A DNA stretch of 64,000 bases from contig NZ_OBQF01000002.1 of NCBI RefSeq assembly GCF_900220995.1, forward strand, positions 306,242-370,241. Reading direction: 5' to 3'. The DNA is from Salinicoccus kekensis. GTDB lineage: Bacteria > Bacillota > Bacilli > Staphylococcales > Salinicoccaceae. The position numbers were made by a program, and so were the translations under genes. Below are positions 47,139-56,068 of this stretch, in pieces. The notes beneath the pieces were generated by a model. That model saw only the letters and a program-made list of their open reading frames with translations. It did no database searches and was not told the origin of the DNA. Positions within the stretch are counted from its first letter, which is position 1. The number at the start of each line of letters is the position of its first letter.

Positions 47139-48302
47139 TTATTCCTGCCGCGGTCTTTTGGTCATGAAGAACAGGATGGTGCCGGCCGCAATCAGCATGA
47201 TGCTGTATAAGTAGTTATAATTGCTTGCTTCACCGGTATTCGGCAATACATCACGATCCGACGATGTGATGCCCGCTTCATTTTTGATCTCTTCTTCAAG
47301 TTCCAGGACATCCTCTTCGGAAACTTCATCCTCTTCAAGGATTTTGGAAGTCATGATGCGGTTGACCCTCTTGTCGAGGAGTTCAAGGGATTCATCCGAT
47401 TCCCCCGGACTGAAGCTGATCCCGCTCAGAATATCCCCGTGGTCATAACGGTGGAGTTTTTTCCCTGCCGTGCCGGGATGATTTTCATACAAGGCTTCTT
47501 CTGCCTCTGCAGCCTCATATTCCTCTGTATTCCAGCTGCCGGCATCCTCAAGCTGTTCTGCGGACGGCTCTTCATAATGATATTCATAGCTCTCTAAAGT
47601 TTCACTCTGTTCTTCTTCAACAGGCTGTGAAGGTTCGTCGTCGGTGAAATTGCCATCCTGTACCGGCTGTCCGGATTCAATCGGATTTTCCTGTGCATCA
47701 TTGAACTCAGGCTCACCGTTATCCACATTGCCGCCGTCACCGATGATCTCCTCATCTCCCCCGCCGTGGAATTCATCCGCTTCGTTTCCTTCGCCATGAG
47801 TTATCTCTTCCGGCTCTTCAAATGCAGGTTCTTCGGCTTCAGGTTCCTCAATTACAGAATCCTCATCTGCCGGGGCTTCCTCGGCCGGATCTTCCATGAC
47901 AGGCTCTTCGGTTCCGGACTCCTCAATTACAGGCTCTTCAGGTCCTTCAACCTCAACCGGAAGCGTCTCTTCCTCGATTGTTTCAAATGCCTCTGCCTCG
48001 ACACCATCGGCTGGTTGTAAAATGGCTTCATCTTCAGAGGCCCGGGATGCTTCTGCAGGTATATCTTCCACCGTTTCTGCCGAACCGTCCTCCGGCACTG
48101 TTCCTGCTTCATTCAGACTCTCTGCAGCCTCTTCACCCTCATCCAACGGTGCATCTTCTGCACCGTCATCTATATCATTTTCTACCTGATAGTTTTCATC
48201 TATATCTTCATTCGCCTCGGCAATATGGTCATTTGCCGAGTTGAAAAGTGTTGATGTGATGAGTATGGATATTAGTGTGATCTTCAAGTGCTTTTTGTCC
48301 AT
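47139..48302 (-). CDS. Acidic LPXTG-anchored surface protein
   Basis: 387 residues. N-terminal signal peptide (KKHLKITLISILITSTLF, ending near AEA). Then ~200 residues dominated by Glu/Asp/Ala/Pro with irregular repeats such as PEEPVIEES, TEEPVMEDP and EEPEAEEPAFEEP, which form a low-complexity stalk. The C-terminal sorting signal is VLPNTGEASNYNYLY with LPNTG at residue ~353, a hydrophobic helix (SIMLIAAGTILFFM) and basic KRPRQE. Sortase A would link it to peptidoglycan. No adhesive domain is recognised, so its ligand is unknown. Alternatively it may be a spacer or charge-bearing coat protein. Confidence 0.88.
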   Translation of the reverse strand: MDKKHLKITLISILITSTLFNSANDHIAEANEDIDENYQVENDIDDGAEDAPLDEGEEAAESLNEAGTVPEDGSAETVEDIPAEASRASEDEAILQPADGVEAEAFETIEEETLPVEVEGPEEPVIEESGTEEPVMEDPAEEAPADEDSVIEEPEAEEPAFEEPEEITHGEGNEADEFHGGGDEEIIGDGGNVDNGEPEFNDAQENPIESGQPVQDGNFTDDEPSQPVEEEQSETLESYEYHYEEPSAEQLEDAGSWNTEEYEAAEAEEALYENHPGTAGKKLHRYDHGDILSGISFSPGESDESLELLDKRVNRIMTSKILEEDEVSEEDVLELEEEIKNEAGITSSDRDVLPNTGEASNYNYLYSIMLIAAGTILFFMTKRPRQE

Positions 48303-48474
48303 ATCTTTCCCTCCATACTTTCAAACATGTATATACTGTTCAAAATGCTTAAACTCAGTATATAGAATATGCATATTCGTATCTACATAATTTGAAAGAT
48401 GTAACACACCCTTAATACTACCCGGCTTATGTTTCAATTTTGTTTCAATAAATATCTTTTGTAATATTCGGCGC

Positions 48475-48506
48475 AAAAAAAAAGAGAGGGTGTCATCCAC
48501 CCTCTC
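48475..48506 (-). terminator. Terminator after the RpiR-type regulator
   Basis: Nine-base stem (GAGAGGGTG and complement) with five-base loop, followed on the minus strand by nine T. Confidence 0.85.
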
Positions 48507-48511
48507 CGGCA

Positions 48512-49348
48512 TTAATGTGTAGCATCATATGTTTTCATAATGGTATCGTAGGCCGAACTCCCGAGTTCCCGGCATACATAGAAGAATAAAACGTCGCATA
48601 TCACCAGCTGTGCGATTCTGCTCGTCATATTCATATACTGGATATTCGTTTCTTCTTCCGTGATTTCAATCGCAAGATCGGAATGCCTTTTTGCGATCGA
48701 AGCATGGTTCTGTGTGAGGATCACGATTTTTATGCCGAGCGCTTTTGCCTTCTTGACGACTTCTATGACTTCCGCCGTCTTGCCGGATAAGGTGATGACG
48801 AATAAAACATCATCTTCCCTGGCATTGGACAACCGTGTCAGGCATAGGTACTTATCTGCTGTGAAAAATGCATTGACGTTCACCCTGTGGAGTTTCTGCT
48901 CTATATCATGGCCGACATTCGCCGAATCACCGACGCCGAAGATGAAAGTGTTATCCGCCTTCAGAATCAGATGTGCGGCTTCCTCCATCACTTCACGGCT
49001 GACGATCTTCTCGGTGTTATACAGTGCCTGGATCGTGTTTTTGAACACTTTGTCGAATATATCCCTGTGATTATCCGCTTCAAGATCGATGACTCTGGAG
49101 ATCTTTTCTTTTTCCAGTGTATGTAATTCCTTCGCCAATTCGACTTTCAATTCTTTGATGCCTGCAAGCCCGACCCTCTTGGCAAAACGGACGATCGCCG
49201 CATCGCTTGTGTTACTGTTGAAAGCAATGTCCTTCACTGGCATATTAATGATCTTCCTTGGATTCTCCAGGATGAAATTAGCAATTCTCTGCTCCACCGG
49301 CGTCATGTATTCCTGTCTTTTGTTGATCTGGCTCAGTACCGAAAACAT
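48512..49348 (-). CDS. MurR/RpiR family transcriptional regulator
   Basis: 278 residues from the ATG at 49348, which follows GGAGGAAAAAAT; a TTG at 49372 lies upstream of that site. N-terminal HTH_6 (MTPVEQRIANFILENPRKII then FNSNTSDAAIVRFAKRVGLA) and C-terminal SIS sugar-phosphate domain (TFIFGVGDSANVGHDIEQKL, VLFVITLSGKTAEVIEVVKK). Such regulators sense phosphosugars such as MurNAc-6-P or ribose-5-P. No transporter or kinase is adjacent; the nearest sugar gene is the GH32 homologue about 120 bases upstream. Effector unknown. Confidence 0.9.
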   Translation of the reverse strand: MFSVLSQINKRQEYMTPVEQRIANFILENPRKIINMPVKDIAFNSNTSDAAIVRFAKRVGLAGIKELKVELAKELHTLEKEKISRVIDLEADNHRDIFDKVFKNTIQALYNTEKIVSREVMEEAAHLILKADNTFIFGVGDSANVGHDIEQKLHRVNVNAFFTADKYLCLTRLSNAREDDVLFVITLSGKTAEVIEVVKKAKALGIKIVILTQNHASIAKRHSDLAIEITEEETNIQYMNMTSRIAQLVICDVLFFYVCRELGSSAYDTIMKTYDATH

Positions 49349-49470
49349 ATTTTTTCCTCCAAACTTTTTCAATCCGTCACACTCAGAAAATATTTAAGCA
49401 ATTATAACATGGTTTGGACTGCTTTATTATAATTTAACAAATTATTACTGAATTTTACATATTTCAGCTT

Positions 49471-50970
49471 TTAATTTTGATATATTATTTCTTCATGCGG
49501 CAGAGGTTTCAAATCATAGCGCGTCAAATTGACGTAGCACTGCCCGCTCTGGGTGGCAAGTTCCACACCGACCGCATCTTTTTCGGGGAAGATTCTTGCA
49601 GACATCACTGCTGCGCCGTCATTGATGAAGATTTCGACACTTGAAATGTCCATGAAGATCTGCAGTTTATACAACGGTTCTTCCAGCCGGACGGAACGGT
49701 CGAAATCCTCCACGCCTTCCGGCTGTTCACCGCTGAAGGAAGTGTCCAGGGTGAATCTCTGCTCGTCCGCCTCATAGATCAGGCGTGTTTCATCCCTTTT
49801 CCCCACACGGAGATGGAGGTATATTTCAGAGGCATCATATTCGTTGAAATCGATGATAAGCTCGTAGGCATCCCCGTAAAAATCCCTCATACGCTTGTTA
49901 TAATGCTTGAAATAACCGAGTGCAGTCATTTCATTCACCCTTAACTCATGCAGGTCGGGGTGCGGTGTCTGCCTCAGTTGATCACCTTCGGCCTCCAGTA
50001 TGCGCGGGATGCTCAAAGTGTGCCTGACATGGAATTTTTCATCCGGATACGTGGTGGTCGGCATTCCGAGTGTCCCGATCATCACCCGGCGGCCGGTCTT
50101 GTCAGTGAATATCCGGGGTGCATAAAAATCGAATCCTGCATCGAATTCCCTGAAGTCGCCGTGGGTCATCACAGCATCCTCAAAATCGATCGAACCGATC
50201 ATATAACCGGACTGGTAATTATTCCTGAAGAAGTCACCGTACCGGTCAACGCCCTGGGGAGAGAATACGAGCACATCCCGGCCATCCGCCGTGAAGTGTC
50301 CCGGATACTCCCAGAGCCACCCGAACTCATCGAATCCGGTATCAAGATCACCCATATGATTGAATGTGGATGATTCATCCGCACCAAAGACCGCGATGCG
50401 TCCCCTGCCATCCCGTGTTTCTGCACCGATGAGCATGTAATACCTGCCCCCCGACACCACCATGGCCGGGTCCTTCATCTGCCTGTAATATGCTTCAAAA
50501 CCTTCAATCAATGGCACAGTATGTTTCTTCAGCTTATGATCCAAATCCATGGCAGCCGCAAGCACCTTATATGTGCATCTGCTGCGGACATCAGAGCGGC
50601 CCACATAGAAGAGATGGTTTTCTTTATTGATATGTACAGCGGAGCCCGCTGACAGCCCCCCGCTGTCGAACAGTGTGTCCGGTTTGAGTTTCACGCCTGC
50701 ATTCTTAAAATCGGCAAGGTTTTTCGAGGTCACATGGTACCAGTACTGCTCATCCTCATCAAGCAGGGGAAGCCATGTATAAAACAGATGATACATATCA
50801 CCTGCTGCATCATAAAATATTGCAGCAGGTGCATTTAAAGCGCCAAAAACACTCCCTATATGGTATTTTTGACGCCACGGGCTGCTTTTGACATGTTCAA
50901 TATACGAATTTAGATCGTCACGGCTCAAAGTTTCCAACGCCTTCAACTGAATATCTTCATGTCTGTCCAC
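49471..50970 (-). CDS. GH32 family homologue lacking the catalytic nucleophile
   Basis: 499 residues, GTG start with GGGGGGAGA upstream. The GH32 five-bladed propeller and C-terminal beta-sandwich can be followed, with YHLFYTWLP, DPAMV, WEYPGHF and FDFYAPRIFTDKTGRRVMIG. In active enzymes the first motif is WMNDPNG or LLNDPNG, whose Asp is the nucleophile. Here it reads ALNAPAA (residues 44-50), so that Asp is Ala. The transition-state Asp (KDP, residue 167) and acid/base Glu (WEYP, residue 221) remain. Normal sucrose-6-phosphate hydrolase activity is therefore unlikely. It lies only 12 bases after tatC and has no signal peptide. It may be a sugar-binding or regulatory relic. Confidence 0.85.
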   Translation of the reverse strand: MDRHEDIQLKALETLSRDDLNSYIEHVKSSPWRQKYHIGSVFGALNAPAAIFYDAAGDMYHLFYTWLPLLDEDEQYWYHVTSKNLADFKNAGVKLKPDTLFDSGGLSAGSAVHINKENHLFYVGRSDVRSRCTYKVLAAAMDLDHKLKKHTVPLIEGFEAYYRQMKDPAMVVSGGRYYMLIGAETRDGRGRIAVFGADESSTFNHMGDLDTGFDEFGWLWEYPGHFTADGRDVLVFSPQGVDRYGDFFRNNYQSGYMIGSIDFEDAVMTHGDFREFDAGFDFYAPRIFTDKTGRRVMIGTLGMPTTTYPDEKFHVRHTLSIPRILEAEGDQLRQTPHPDLHELRVNEMTALGYFKHYNKRMRDFYGDAYELIIDFNEYDASEIYLHLRVGKRDETRLIYEADEQRFTLDTSFSGEQPEGVEDFDRSVRLEEPLYKLQIFMDISSVEIFINDGAAVMSARIFPEKDAVGVELATQSGQCYVNLTRYDLKPLPHEEIIYQN

Positions 50971-50982
50971 CCGGTCTCCCCC

Positions 50983-51744
50983 CTAATCTTCGTTCAATGA
51001 TTCTTCCAATGCCTTCTCTTCTGCCTTCAAATATCGTTTATAGCCATATTTGGAAATGACGATGCTGACCTCATACAGTAAAATCATCGGGATGGTCAAG
51101 AGTATGTGTGTCATGAAGTCCGGCGGAGCAATGACTGCAGCAATGATGAAGAGAATGAAATAAGCATATTTCCTGTTCTTCTTCAACAGCATCGGTGTGA
51201 TGATGCCGAGCTGTGTGAGGAACAATACGAGGATCGGCATCTGGAATATGACGCCGAACGGCAGCACTGTACGGAACAGGAAGCCGAAGTACTGGTTGAT
51301 TCCAATCGTGGTCGCAATACCCATCTGTTCCGAGAGGTCGAAAGTGAAATGGACGATGTAAGGCACGACGATGAAATAACTGAATGCCATGCCGGTAAGC
51401 ATCAGGACCATCACTATCGGTATATAGCTCAAGGTCATTTTCTGTTCATTGCTGTAAAGCCCTGGCGAGATGAATGCCCATAGCTGGTAAAGTATCACAG
51501 GGAGAATGACCACAAAAGCGATGATCACGATGACCATCAAGTATATTTTAATCGGATCGGCAACCTGGAACGCATGCATCTGGATATTGGCCGTCCAGGG
51601 TGCATTCTGCATTTGATAAATTAAAGGTTGGGATAAAAAAAAGCCGACAATCAATGCAGCAACAAAAAAATACATTATGATGAGCAGCCGCTTCCTCAGC
51701 TCATCCAAATGCTCCATGATTTCCTTCTTTTCTTCATTGTGCAT
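50983..51744 (-). CDS. tatC: Sec-independent protein translocase TatC
   Basis: 253 residues from the ATG at 51744 (AGAGGTGA upstream; a GTG inside that site at 51756 is unlikely). Six membrane segments. Family motifs: IMEHLDELRKRLLIIMYFFV at the N-terminus, AFISPGLYSNEQKM, and FGVIFQMPILVLFLTQLGII. TatC recognises twin-arginine signal peptides and works with TatA. It is the third gene of rex-tatA-tatC. Confidence 0.95.
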   Translation of the reverse strand: MHNEEKKEIMEHLDELRKRLLIIMYFFVAALIVGFFLSQPLIYQMQNAPWTANIQMHAFQVADPIKIYLMVIVIIAFVVILPVILYQLWAFISPGLYSNEQKMTLSYIPIVMVLMLTGMAFSYFIVVPYIVHFTFDLSEQMGIATTIGINQYFGFLFRTVLPFGVIFQMPILVLFLTQLGIITPMLLKKNRKYAYFILFIIAAVIAPPDFMTHILLTIPMILLYEVSIVISKYGYKRYLKAEEKALEESLNED

Positions 51745-51788
51745 AATCAGGGTCACCTCTTAAAAAAAGGTGGCTTCCGCCACCACTG

Positions 51789-52025
51789 TTATTTCGTATC
51801 AGATTCAATTTTCTTCGGCTCTTTTTTCTTTTCTTCTTCCTCGTCATCATCGTCCGCAAGTCCCCTGGTCGCATCCTTGAACTCTTTTAATGTAGACCCG
51901 ACCGCGCGTCCGAACTGCGGTAACTTCTTCGGCCCGAATATGATCAGGGCCACTACTGCGATGACGATCAAACTCACCGGTCCGACGGCCATCATTAATG
52001 TTGATGGTAATAAAAATGTAAGCAT
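51789..52025 (-). CDS. tatA: Twin-arginine translocase subunit TatA
   Basis: 78 residues. Short N-terminal helix ([20 protein letters not shown]), then [20 protein letters not shown], the conserved amphipathic helix with FGP hinge, and an acidic-basic tail ([15 protein letters not shown]). It oligomerises to form the Tat passage with TatC. It is 44 bases upstream of tatC and 14 bases downstream of rex. Confidence 0.95.
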   Translation of the reverse strand: MLTFLLPSTLMMAVGPVSLIVIAVVALIIFGPKKLPQFGRAVGSTLKEFKDATRGLADDDDEEEEKKKEPKKIESDTK

Positions 52026-52039
52026 GCTGTATTCCCCTC

Positions 52040-52672
52040 CTATAGATTCTTCATATAAAAGAATAATGCCTGTAGTTCTACTCCCAAATCAATGTTATGT
52101 ACATAGATGTCCTTATCCAGATCCAGCCTGGTCGGCGTGAAGTTCAAAATGCCTTTGACACCTGCATCGACAAGCCTCTCTGCCATTTCCTGACTTGCTG
52201 ATACCGGAAGAGTCAGGATTGCAACTTCCACATTCCCTTTTTCGATGATGTCTTCAAGTTCACTTTCATGATGTACCTCGACATCATTGATTTTGGTGCC
52301 GATCAGTTCCTCATTGCTGTCGAGGCCTGCAACAACATTCATCTTATCACTTAAATTACTGAACTTATAATTTAATAATGCGCTGCCAAGGTTACCCACA
52401 CCAACAAGTATGATGTTCTTCTTGTCCGTACCCTGGATATGTTCCATGAAAAAGTTCAAAAGACTCTTAACGTTATAACCGTATCCTTTGCGTCCAAGCT
52501 CACCGAAATATGAGAAATCCCTGCGGATCGTGGCTGAGTCGATATCCAAAGCTTCACTTATTTCTCTTGATGACACCCTGTCAACAGCTGCTTCTTCCGC
52601 CTGCTTAAAATATCTGTAATACAGAGGTAGCCGCTTCATGGTGGCGTTAGGAATTCTCTTCTTTGTATTCAC
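52040..52672 (-). CDS. rex: Redox-sensing transcriptional repressor Rex
   Basis: 210 residues from GTG at 52672 (AGGTG nine bases upstream); a TTG two codons earlier is too close to it. Winged-helix N-terminus: [60 protein letters not shown]. Rossmann domain: [20 protein letters not shown]. Rex senses NADH/NAD+ and represses fermentation and respiration genes. The rex-tatA-tatC order matches Bacillus subtilis ydiH-ydiI-ydiJ. Confidence 0.95.
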   Translation of the reverse strand: MNTKKRIPNATMKRLPLYYRYFKQAEEAAVDRVSSREISEALDIDSATIRRDFSYFGELGRKGYGYNVKSLLNFFMEHIQGTDKKNIILVGVGNLGSALLNYKFSNLSDKMNVVAGLDSNEELIGTKINDVEVHHESELEDIIEKGNVEVAILTLPVSASQEMAERLVDAGVKGILNFTPTRLDLDKDIYVHNIDLGVELQALFFYMKNL

Positions 52673-52808
52673 AATCAATTACACCTGCCTGTTGTGCTAA
52701 TGTAATCCATTATAGCACACACCCTGCAATCATACATAATAATGTCAATGATTTTCCATCGTCTTTTTTCACATAGTATTGTAAACTGAAGGAAAGTGAG
52801 GGAATTTT

Positions 52809-54728
52809 ATGATTGTAATGCAATTGTCCAATTTAAGAAAATCTTTTGTCACCGATCTGGTCTTCGATAAAGTCACCCTCGAAGTCAAATCGGGTGAAAA
52901 TATAGGCATCGTCGGCAAGAACGGTGCCGGTAAAACGACCCTGATGAAGATCATGGCCGGTGAAATGGGTTATGACGGCGGCAGCATCAGCATGCCGAAA
53001 GGGACGTCGATCGGTTACCTGACCCAGCAGATGACGCTGGAATCAAAATTCACGGTCCGTGAGGAAATGATGCGTCCATTCGAAGATCTTCTGGCACTGA
53101 AGGCTGAAATGGATACGGTCACCCGCTGGCTCGGCGATAATGAATATTCGCATCCACAGTACGAGGAGTATGTGGATAAGCTCGCAAGGCTTCAGAATGC
53201 CTTTGAAAATGCAGATGGCTATAATATCGACTCCAGCATCAAAATGGTCCTGACCGGCCTGAATTTTGACATTGCTGATCTTGACCGTCCTGTGGATGAG
53301 TTCTCAGGCGGCCAGAAGACGAGGCTGTCACTGGCACAGATGCTCCTCCGTAAGCCCGATGTGCTCCTCCTCGATGAACCGACGAACCATCTGGATGTGG
53401 AAACCGTCGAGTGGCTTGAGCACTATTTGAAGAATTTCCAGGGTGCGGTCGTCATCATCAGCCACGACAGGTACTTTTTGGACAAGACCGTCGATAAGAT
53501 CTTTGAAGTGGAGCTCGGGAAAGGCACCCTCTATCACTCGAATTATTCAAAATATGTCATCGAAAAGGAAAAGCGCCACCAGCTGGAGATGAAGCAGTAC
53601 GAACGTCAGCAGAAAGAGATATCGAAACTTGAAACTTTCGTTGAGAAGAATATTGCGCGGGCCTCGACAAGCGGCATGGCGAAAGACAGGCGTAAAAAGC
53701 TTGAGATGATGGAGAAGGTCAATGCACCGAGGCAGGACCATAAAAATGCCGATTTCTCATTTTCAATCCGGCGGGAAAGCGGCAATGACGTCTTCCGGGT
53801 CAAGGACCTCACCATCGGTTATGACGAAGTGCTGAACAGCGGCATCAGCTTCAGCGTTGAAAAAGGCGACAGACTCGCCATACTCGGTCCGAACGGCATC
53901 GGCAAATCGACGCTTGTAAAAACCATCGCAAAGAAAATTTCCAAAATCAGCGGGGAAATCGTTTACGGGACCAATGTCTCGATCGGCTACTACGATCAGA
54001 AACAGGCCGAGTTCACTTCCGATAAGAACGTGCTTGAGGAACTGTGGAGCGAGTACCCGGAAATGAAGGAAAGCGACATCAGAAAAATTCTGGGCCGTTT
54101 TTTATTCACACAGGATGAAGTGCTGAAAAGCGTGAATGATTTAAGCGGCGGGGAAAAGGCAAGGATACAGCTGGCAAAGCTGATGCTTGAGAAGAATAAC
54201 GTCCTGATACTGGATGAGCCGACGAACCACCTGGATATAGACAGCAAGGAAGTGCTGGAGGATGCACTGGATGATTTTGAAGGCACGATCATCTTCGTCT
54301 CACATGACAGATACTTCATCAACCGCATTGCCGACCGCATACTCGAGATACAAAAAGAAGATGTCTTCCTCGTGAACGGCGACTATGATTATTTCCTTCA
54401 TAAAAAAGAGGAGAAGCGGCAGATGGAAGTTCCCCCTGCTTCGGCGAAAGAGAAAGCATCTCCGAAAGAGAACCTCGATTATGAGGAACAGAAAAAACTC
54501 CGTAATGAGATCAGCAGATTGAAAAAGCAGGTCAAACAGTACGAAGAGGAAATCGCCCTGCTGGAAACCGAGATAGAGGATCTGGAGACCCGTCTTCTGG
54601 ATCCTGATATATACAATGATTACACCAAGTCTGCAGAGCTGAATACACAGCTCATCAAAAAGAATGAAAGACTTGAGCAGGTCATGGATGAGTGGGCGGA
54701 AAGTGAAGAACTGCTCACGGAATCATAG
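52809..54728 (+). CDS. ABC-F family ATPase (YdiF-like)
   Basis: 639 residues. Two ABC domains without membrane segments. NBD1: NIGIVGKNGAGKTTLMKIMA, FSGGQKTRLSLAQMLL, VLLLDEPTNHLDVETV. NBD2: LAILGPNGIGKSTLVKTIAK, LSGGEKARIQLAKLML, VLILDEPTNHLDIDSKEV. Between them is the charged interdomain linker (~residues 240-310; FVEKNIARASTSGMAKDRRK), and at the end a coiled coil (~560-635; EISRLKKQVKQYEEEIALLE). ABC-F proteins act on ribosomes. The position opposite rex matches ydiF in Bacillus. A DnaA-box cluster follows at 54861. Confidence 0.93.
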   Translation: MIVMQLSNLRKSFVTDLVFDKVTLEVKSGENIGIVGKNGAGKTTLMKIMAGEMGYDGGSISMPKGTSIGYLTQQMTLESKFTVREEMMRPFEDLLALKAEMDTVTRWLGDNEYSHPQYEEYVDKLARLQNAFENADGYNIDSSIKMVLTGLNFDIADLDRPVDEFSGGQKTRLSLAQMLLRKPDVLLLDEPTNHLDVETVEWLEHYLKNFQGAVVIISHDRYFLDKTVDKIFEVELGKGTLYHSNYSKYVIEKEKRHQLEMKQYERQQKEISKLETFVEKNIARASTSGMAKDRRKKLEMMEKVNAPRQDHKNADFSFSIRRESGNDVFRVKDLTIGYDEVLNSGISFSVEKGDRLAILGPNGIGKSTLVKTIAKKISKISGEIVYGTNVSIGYYDQKQAEFTSDKNVLEELWSEYPEMKESDIRKILGRFLFTQDEVLKSVNDLSGGEKARIQLAKLMLEKNNVLILDEPTNHLDIDSKEVLEDALDDFEGTIIFVSHDRYFINRIADRILEIQKEDVFLVNGDYDYFLHKKEEKRQMEVPPASAKEKASPKENLDYEEQKKLRNEISRLKKQVKQYEEEIALLETEIEDLETRLLDPDIYNDYTKSAELNTQLIKKNERLEQVMDEWAESEELLTES

Positions 54729-54766
54729 AAGAAGCGTTTGGTCCATGACCATCCGCTTCTTTTTTT
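54729..54766 (+). terminator. Terminator after the ABC-F gene
   Basis: Imperfect stem with AAGAAGCG and CGCTTCTT outer arms and TGGT/ACCA inner arms, followed by a T-run. Confidence 0.75.
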
Positions 54767-54860
54767 ATGGGTGTTCGGTGTATAAGGTGACTAGTCAGAA
54801 TTATAGATCATCACAGATTTATACACAAAAGCAAGGTGATTATAGCGCTATTTCAAGGAG

Positions 54861-54978
54861 TTATCCACAATTTCCACATAAACACGCAAAGTTATCCACA
54901 CTTTTACCCACAGCTGTGGGTAACTTATTCAACAGGACTTTTAAAGTTGCCCACAAGTTATCCACAGGTTGTGGATAA
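54861..54978. other. DnaA-box cluster (seven boxes in 118 bases)
   Basis: Perfect TTATCCACA boxes at 54861-54869, 54892-54900 and 54958-54966 on the plus strand and 54970-54978 on the minus strand. Near-perfect TTACCCACA boxes form a palindrome at 54904-54912 and 54915-54923, and TTGCCCACA lies at 54947-54955. No dnaA or dnaN gene is in the window, so this looks like an accessory DnaA-binding cluster, not the origin. It occupies most of the gap between the ABC-F gene and the gene at 55158. Confidence 0.85.
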
Positions 54979-55157
54979 AACAAATGTTCCCTGTTGACAA
55001 ACTCAAATGAAGAGTAAGCCGTCTGAGGACAGAATATATGTTCGCAAAATCGAAGATGAGAGTTACCCATGCTTTTCACCCGGTGCGGTGAATGGTGTTT
55101 AAGAATACCGGAATGATGGTAAACAAACTATACAATGATTCAAAGGAGCGTGTAATA

Positions 55158-55397
55158 ATGACTGAAGAACATAAGGATCAGGCTGAAAAGATGAGGGAAG
55201 AAGCCAGAAAACAGGCTGAAGAAGGCCAGGAACAAAAAGCACAGATGAAAGAGAAAGCTCAGCCGGGACAAGGCAACTTCAAAGATGATGACACGAAAGC
55301 CTGGGCGAAGCAGGATGAGACACAGGGCAGCAGAAACGCCCAGGAAGAAGAAATCCAACAGGAAAAAGGCAACAATCAGTTCAACCAGTACAGATAA
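55158..55397 (+). CDS. Small hydrophilic Glu/Gln/Lys-rich protein
   Basis: 79 residues from the ATG at 55158 (AAAGGAGC about ten bases upstream); a longer frame from 55092 lacks such a site. Highly charged, no hydrophobic core, with an N-terminal stretch likely helical (HKDQAEKMREEARKQAEEGQ) and a Gln/Asn-rich end (QQEKGNNQFNQYR). It probably is unstructured; composition resembles small stress or desiccation proteins, but I do not recognise a family. The DnaA-box cluster is directly upstream and a terminator directly downstream. Confidence 0.7.
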   Translation: MTEEHKDQAEKMREEARKQAEEGQEQKAQMKEKAQPGQGNFKDDDTKAWAKQDETQGSRNAQEEEIQQEKGNNQFNQYR

Positions 55398-55415
55398 ATT
55401 TAAAATACCAATTTT

Positions 55416-55440
55416 AAAGAAGGCCTCCGGCCTTCTTTTT
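55416..55440 (+). terminator. Terminator
   Basis: Ten-base perfect stem (AAAGAAGGCC and complement) with three-base loop and T-run. Confidence 0.85.
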
Positions 55441-55481
55441 GTTATCATTAGGATAAATAAAAGAGATATGGAGGGATTTCA

Positions 55482-56045
55482 ATGGACGATTACAAAGTAT
55501 TGCTTGCAAAACATCAGCGGCTGGAGACTCAGCGGCTGATCCTAAGGCCGGTCACTTTGGAGGATGCCCGGGATATGCACGAATATGCCTCGGATGAAGA
55601 AACGACGTATTATGTATTTGACCGCCATGAATCGCAGGCTGACACGGAGAAGGCGATTGTGGAGTATTTCCTGGAGCGCCCGCTTGGAAAGTACGGCATT
55701 GAACTGAAGGATTCCGGCAAAATGATCGGGACGATTGAACTGAGAAGAAAAACCGAAGATTCGAGGGGGATTATCGGCTATACCCTGAATAAAACCCACC
55801 ATGGCAGAGGGCATATGACCGAAGCCGCTGAAGCGATATTGGAATTGGGCTTTGAAGTCCTCGGTCTCGATTGCATCGCGGCGATGTTCGATGAGCGGAA
55901 CACCGCTTCCGGGAAAGTCCTTGAACGTCTCGGCATGCAGAAGGAAGGCGTATTGAGGCACGTACATAAATGGAAGCAGGGCGAATATTTCAATGATGTG
56001 TATTATTCGATATTGAAAGATGAGTATGAAGAAAGGCAGTCCTGA
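55482..56045 (+). CDS. RimJ/RimL-type GNAT acetyltransferase
   Basis: 187 residues. LETQRLILRPVTLEDARDMH at the N-terminus is the standard opening of RimJ/RimL-type enzymes; acetyl-CoA loop NKTHHGRGHMTEAAEAI (residue ~107); VLERLGMQKEGVLRHVHKWK near the end. Expected to acetylate an N-terminal amine or a small amine; ribosomal protein specificity is not established here. It ends convergent with the monooxygenase gene at a shared terminator. Confidence 0.88.
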   Translation: MDDYKVLLAKHQRLETQRLILRPVTLEDARDMHEYASDEETTYYVFDRHESQADTEKAIVEYFLERPLGKYGIELKDSGKMIGTIELRRKTEDSRGIIGYTLNKTHHGRGHMTEAAEAILELGFEVLGLDCIAAMFDERNTASGKVLERLGMQKEGVLRHVHKWKQGEYFNDVYYSILKDEYEERQS

Positions 56046-56060
56046 AATCAGGACTGCCTT
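56033..56060. terminator. Bidirectional terminator
   Basis: Thirteen-base perfect stem (AAGGCAGTCCTGA and complement) with two central bases. It overlaps the last codons of the acetyltransferase gene. Confidence 0.8.
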
Positions 56061-56068
56061 AAATATAC

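Noticed and set aside
49471..50970. Functional sucrose-6-phosphate hydrolase (scrB/sacA)
   Set aside because: The nucleophile Asp in the first GH32 motif is Ala, so the standard name would mislead.
54861..54978. Chromosomal origin of replication
   Set aside because: DnaA boxes are dense but there is no dnaA, dnaN, rpmH or gyrase gene, and no clear A+T-rich unwinding region beside them; an accessory cluster fits better.
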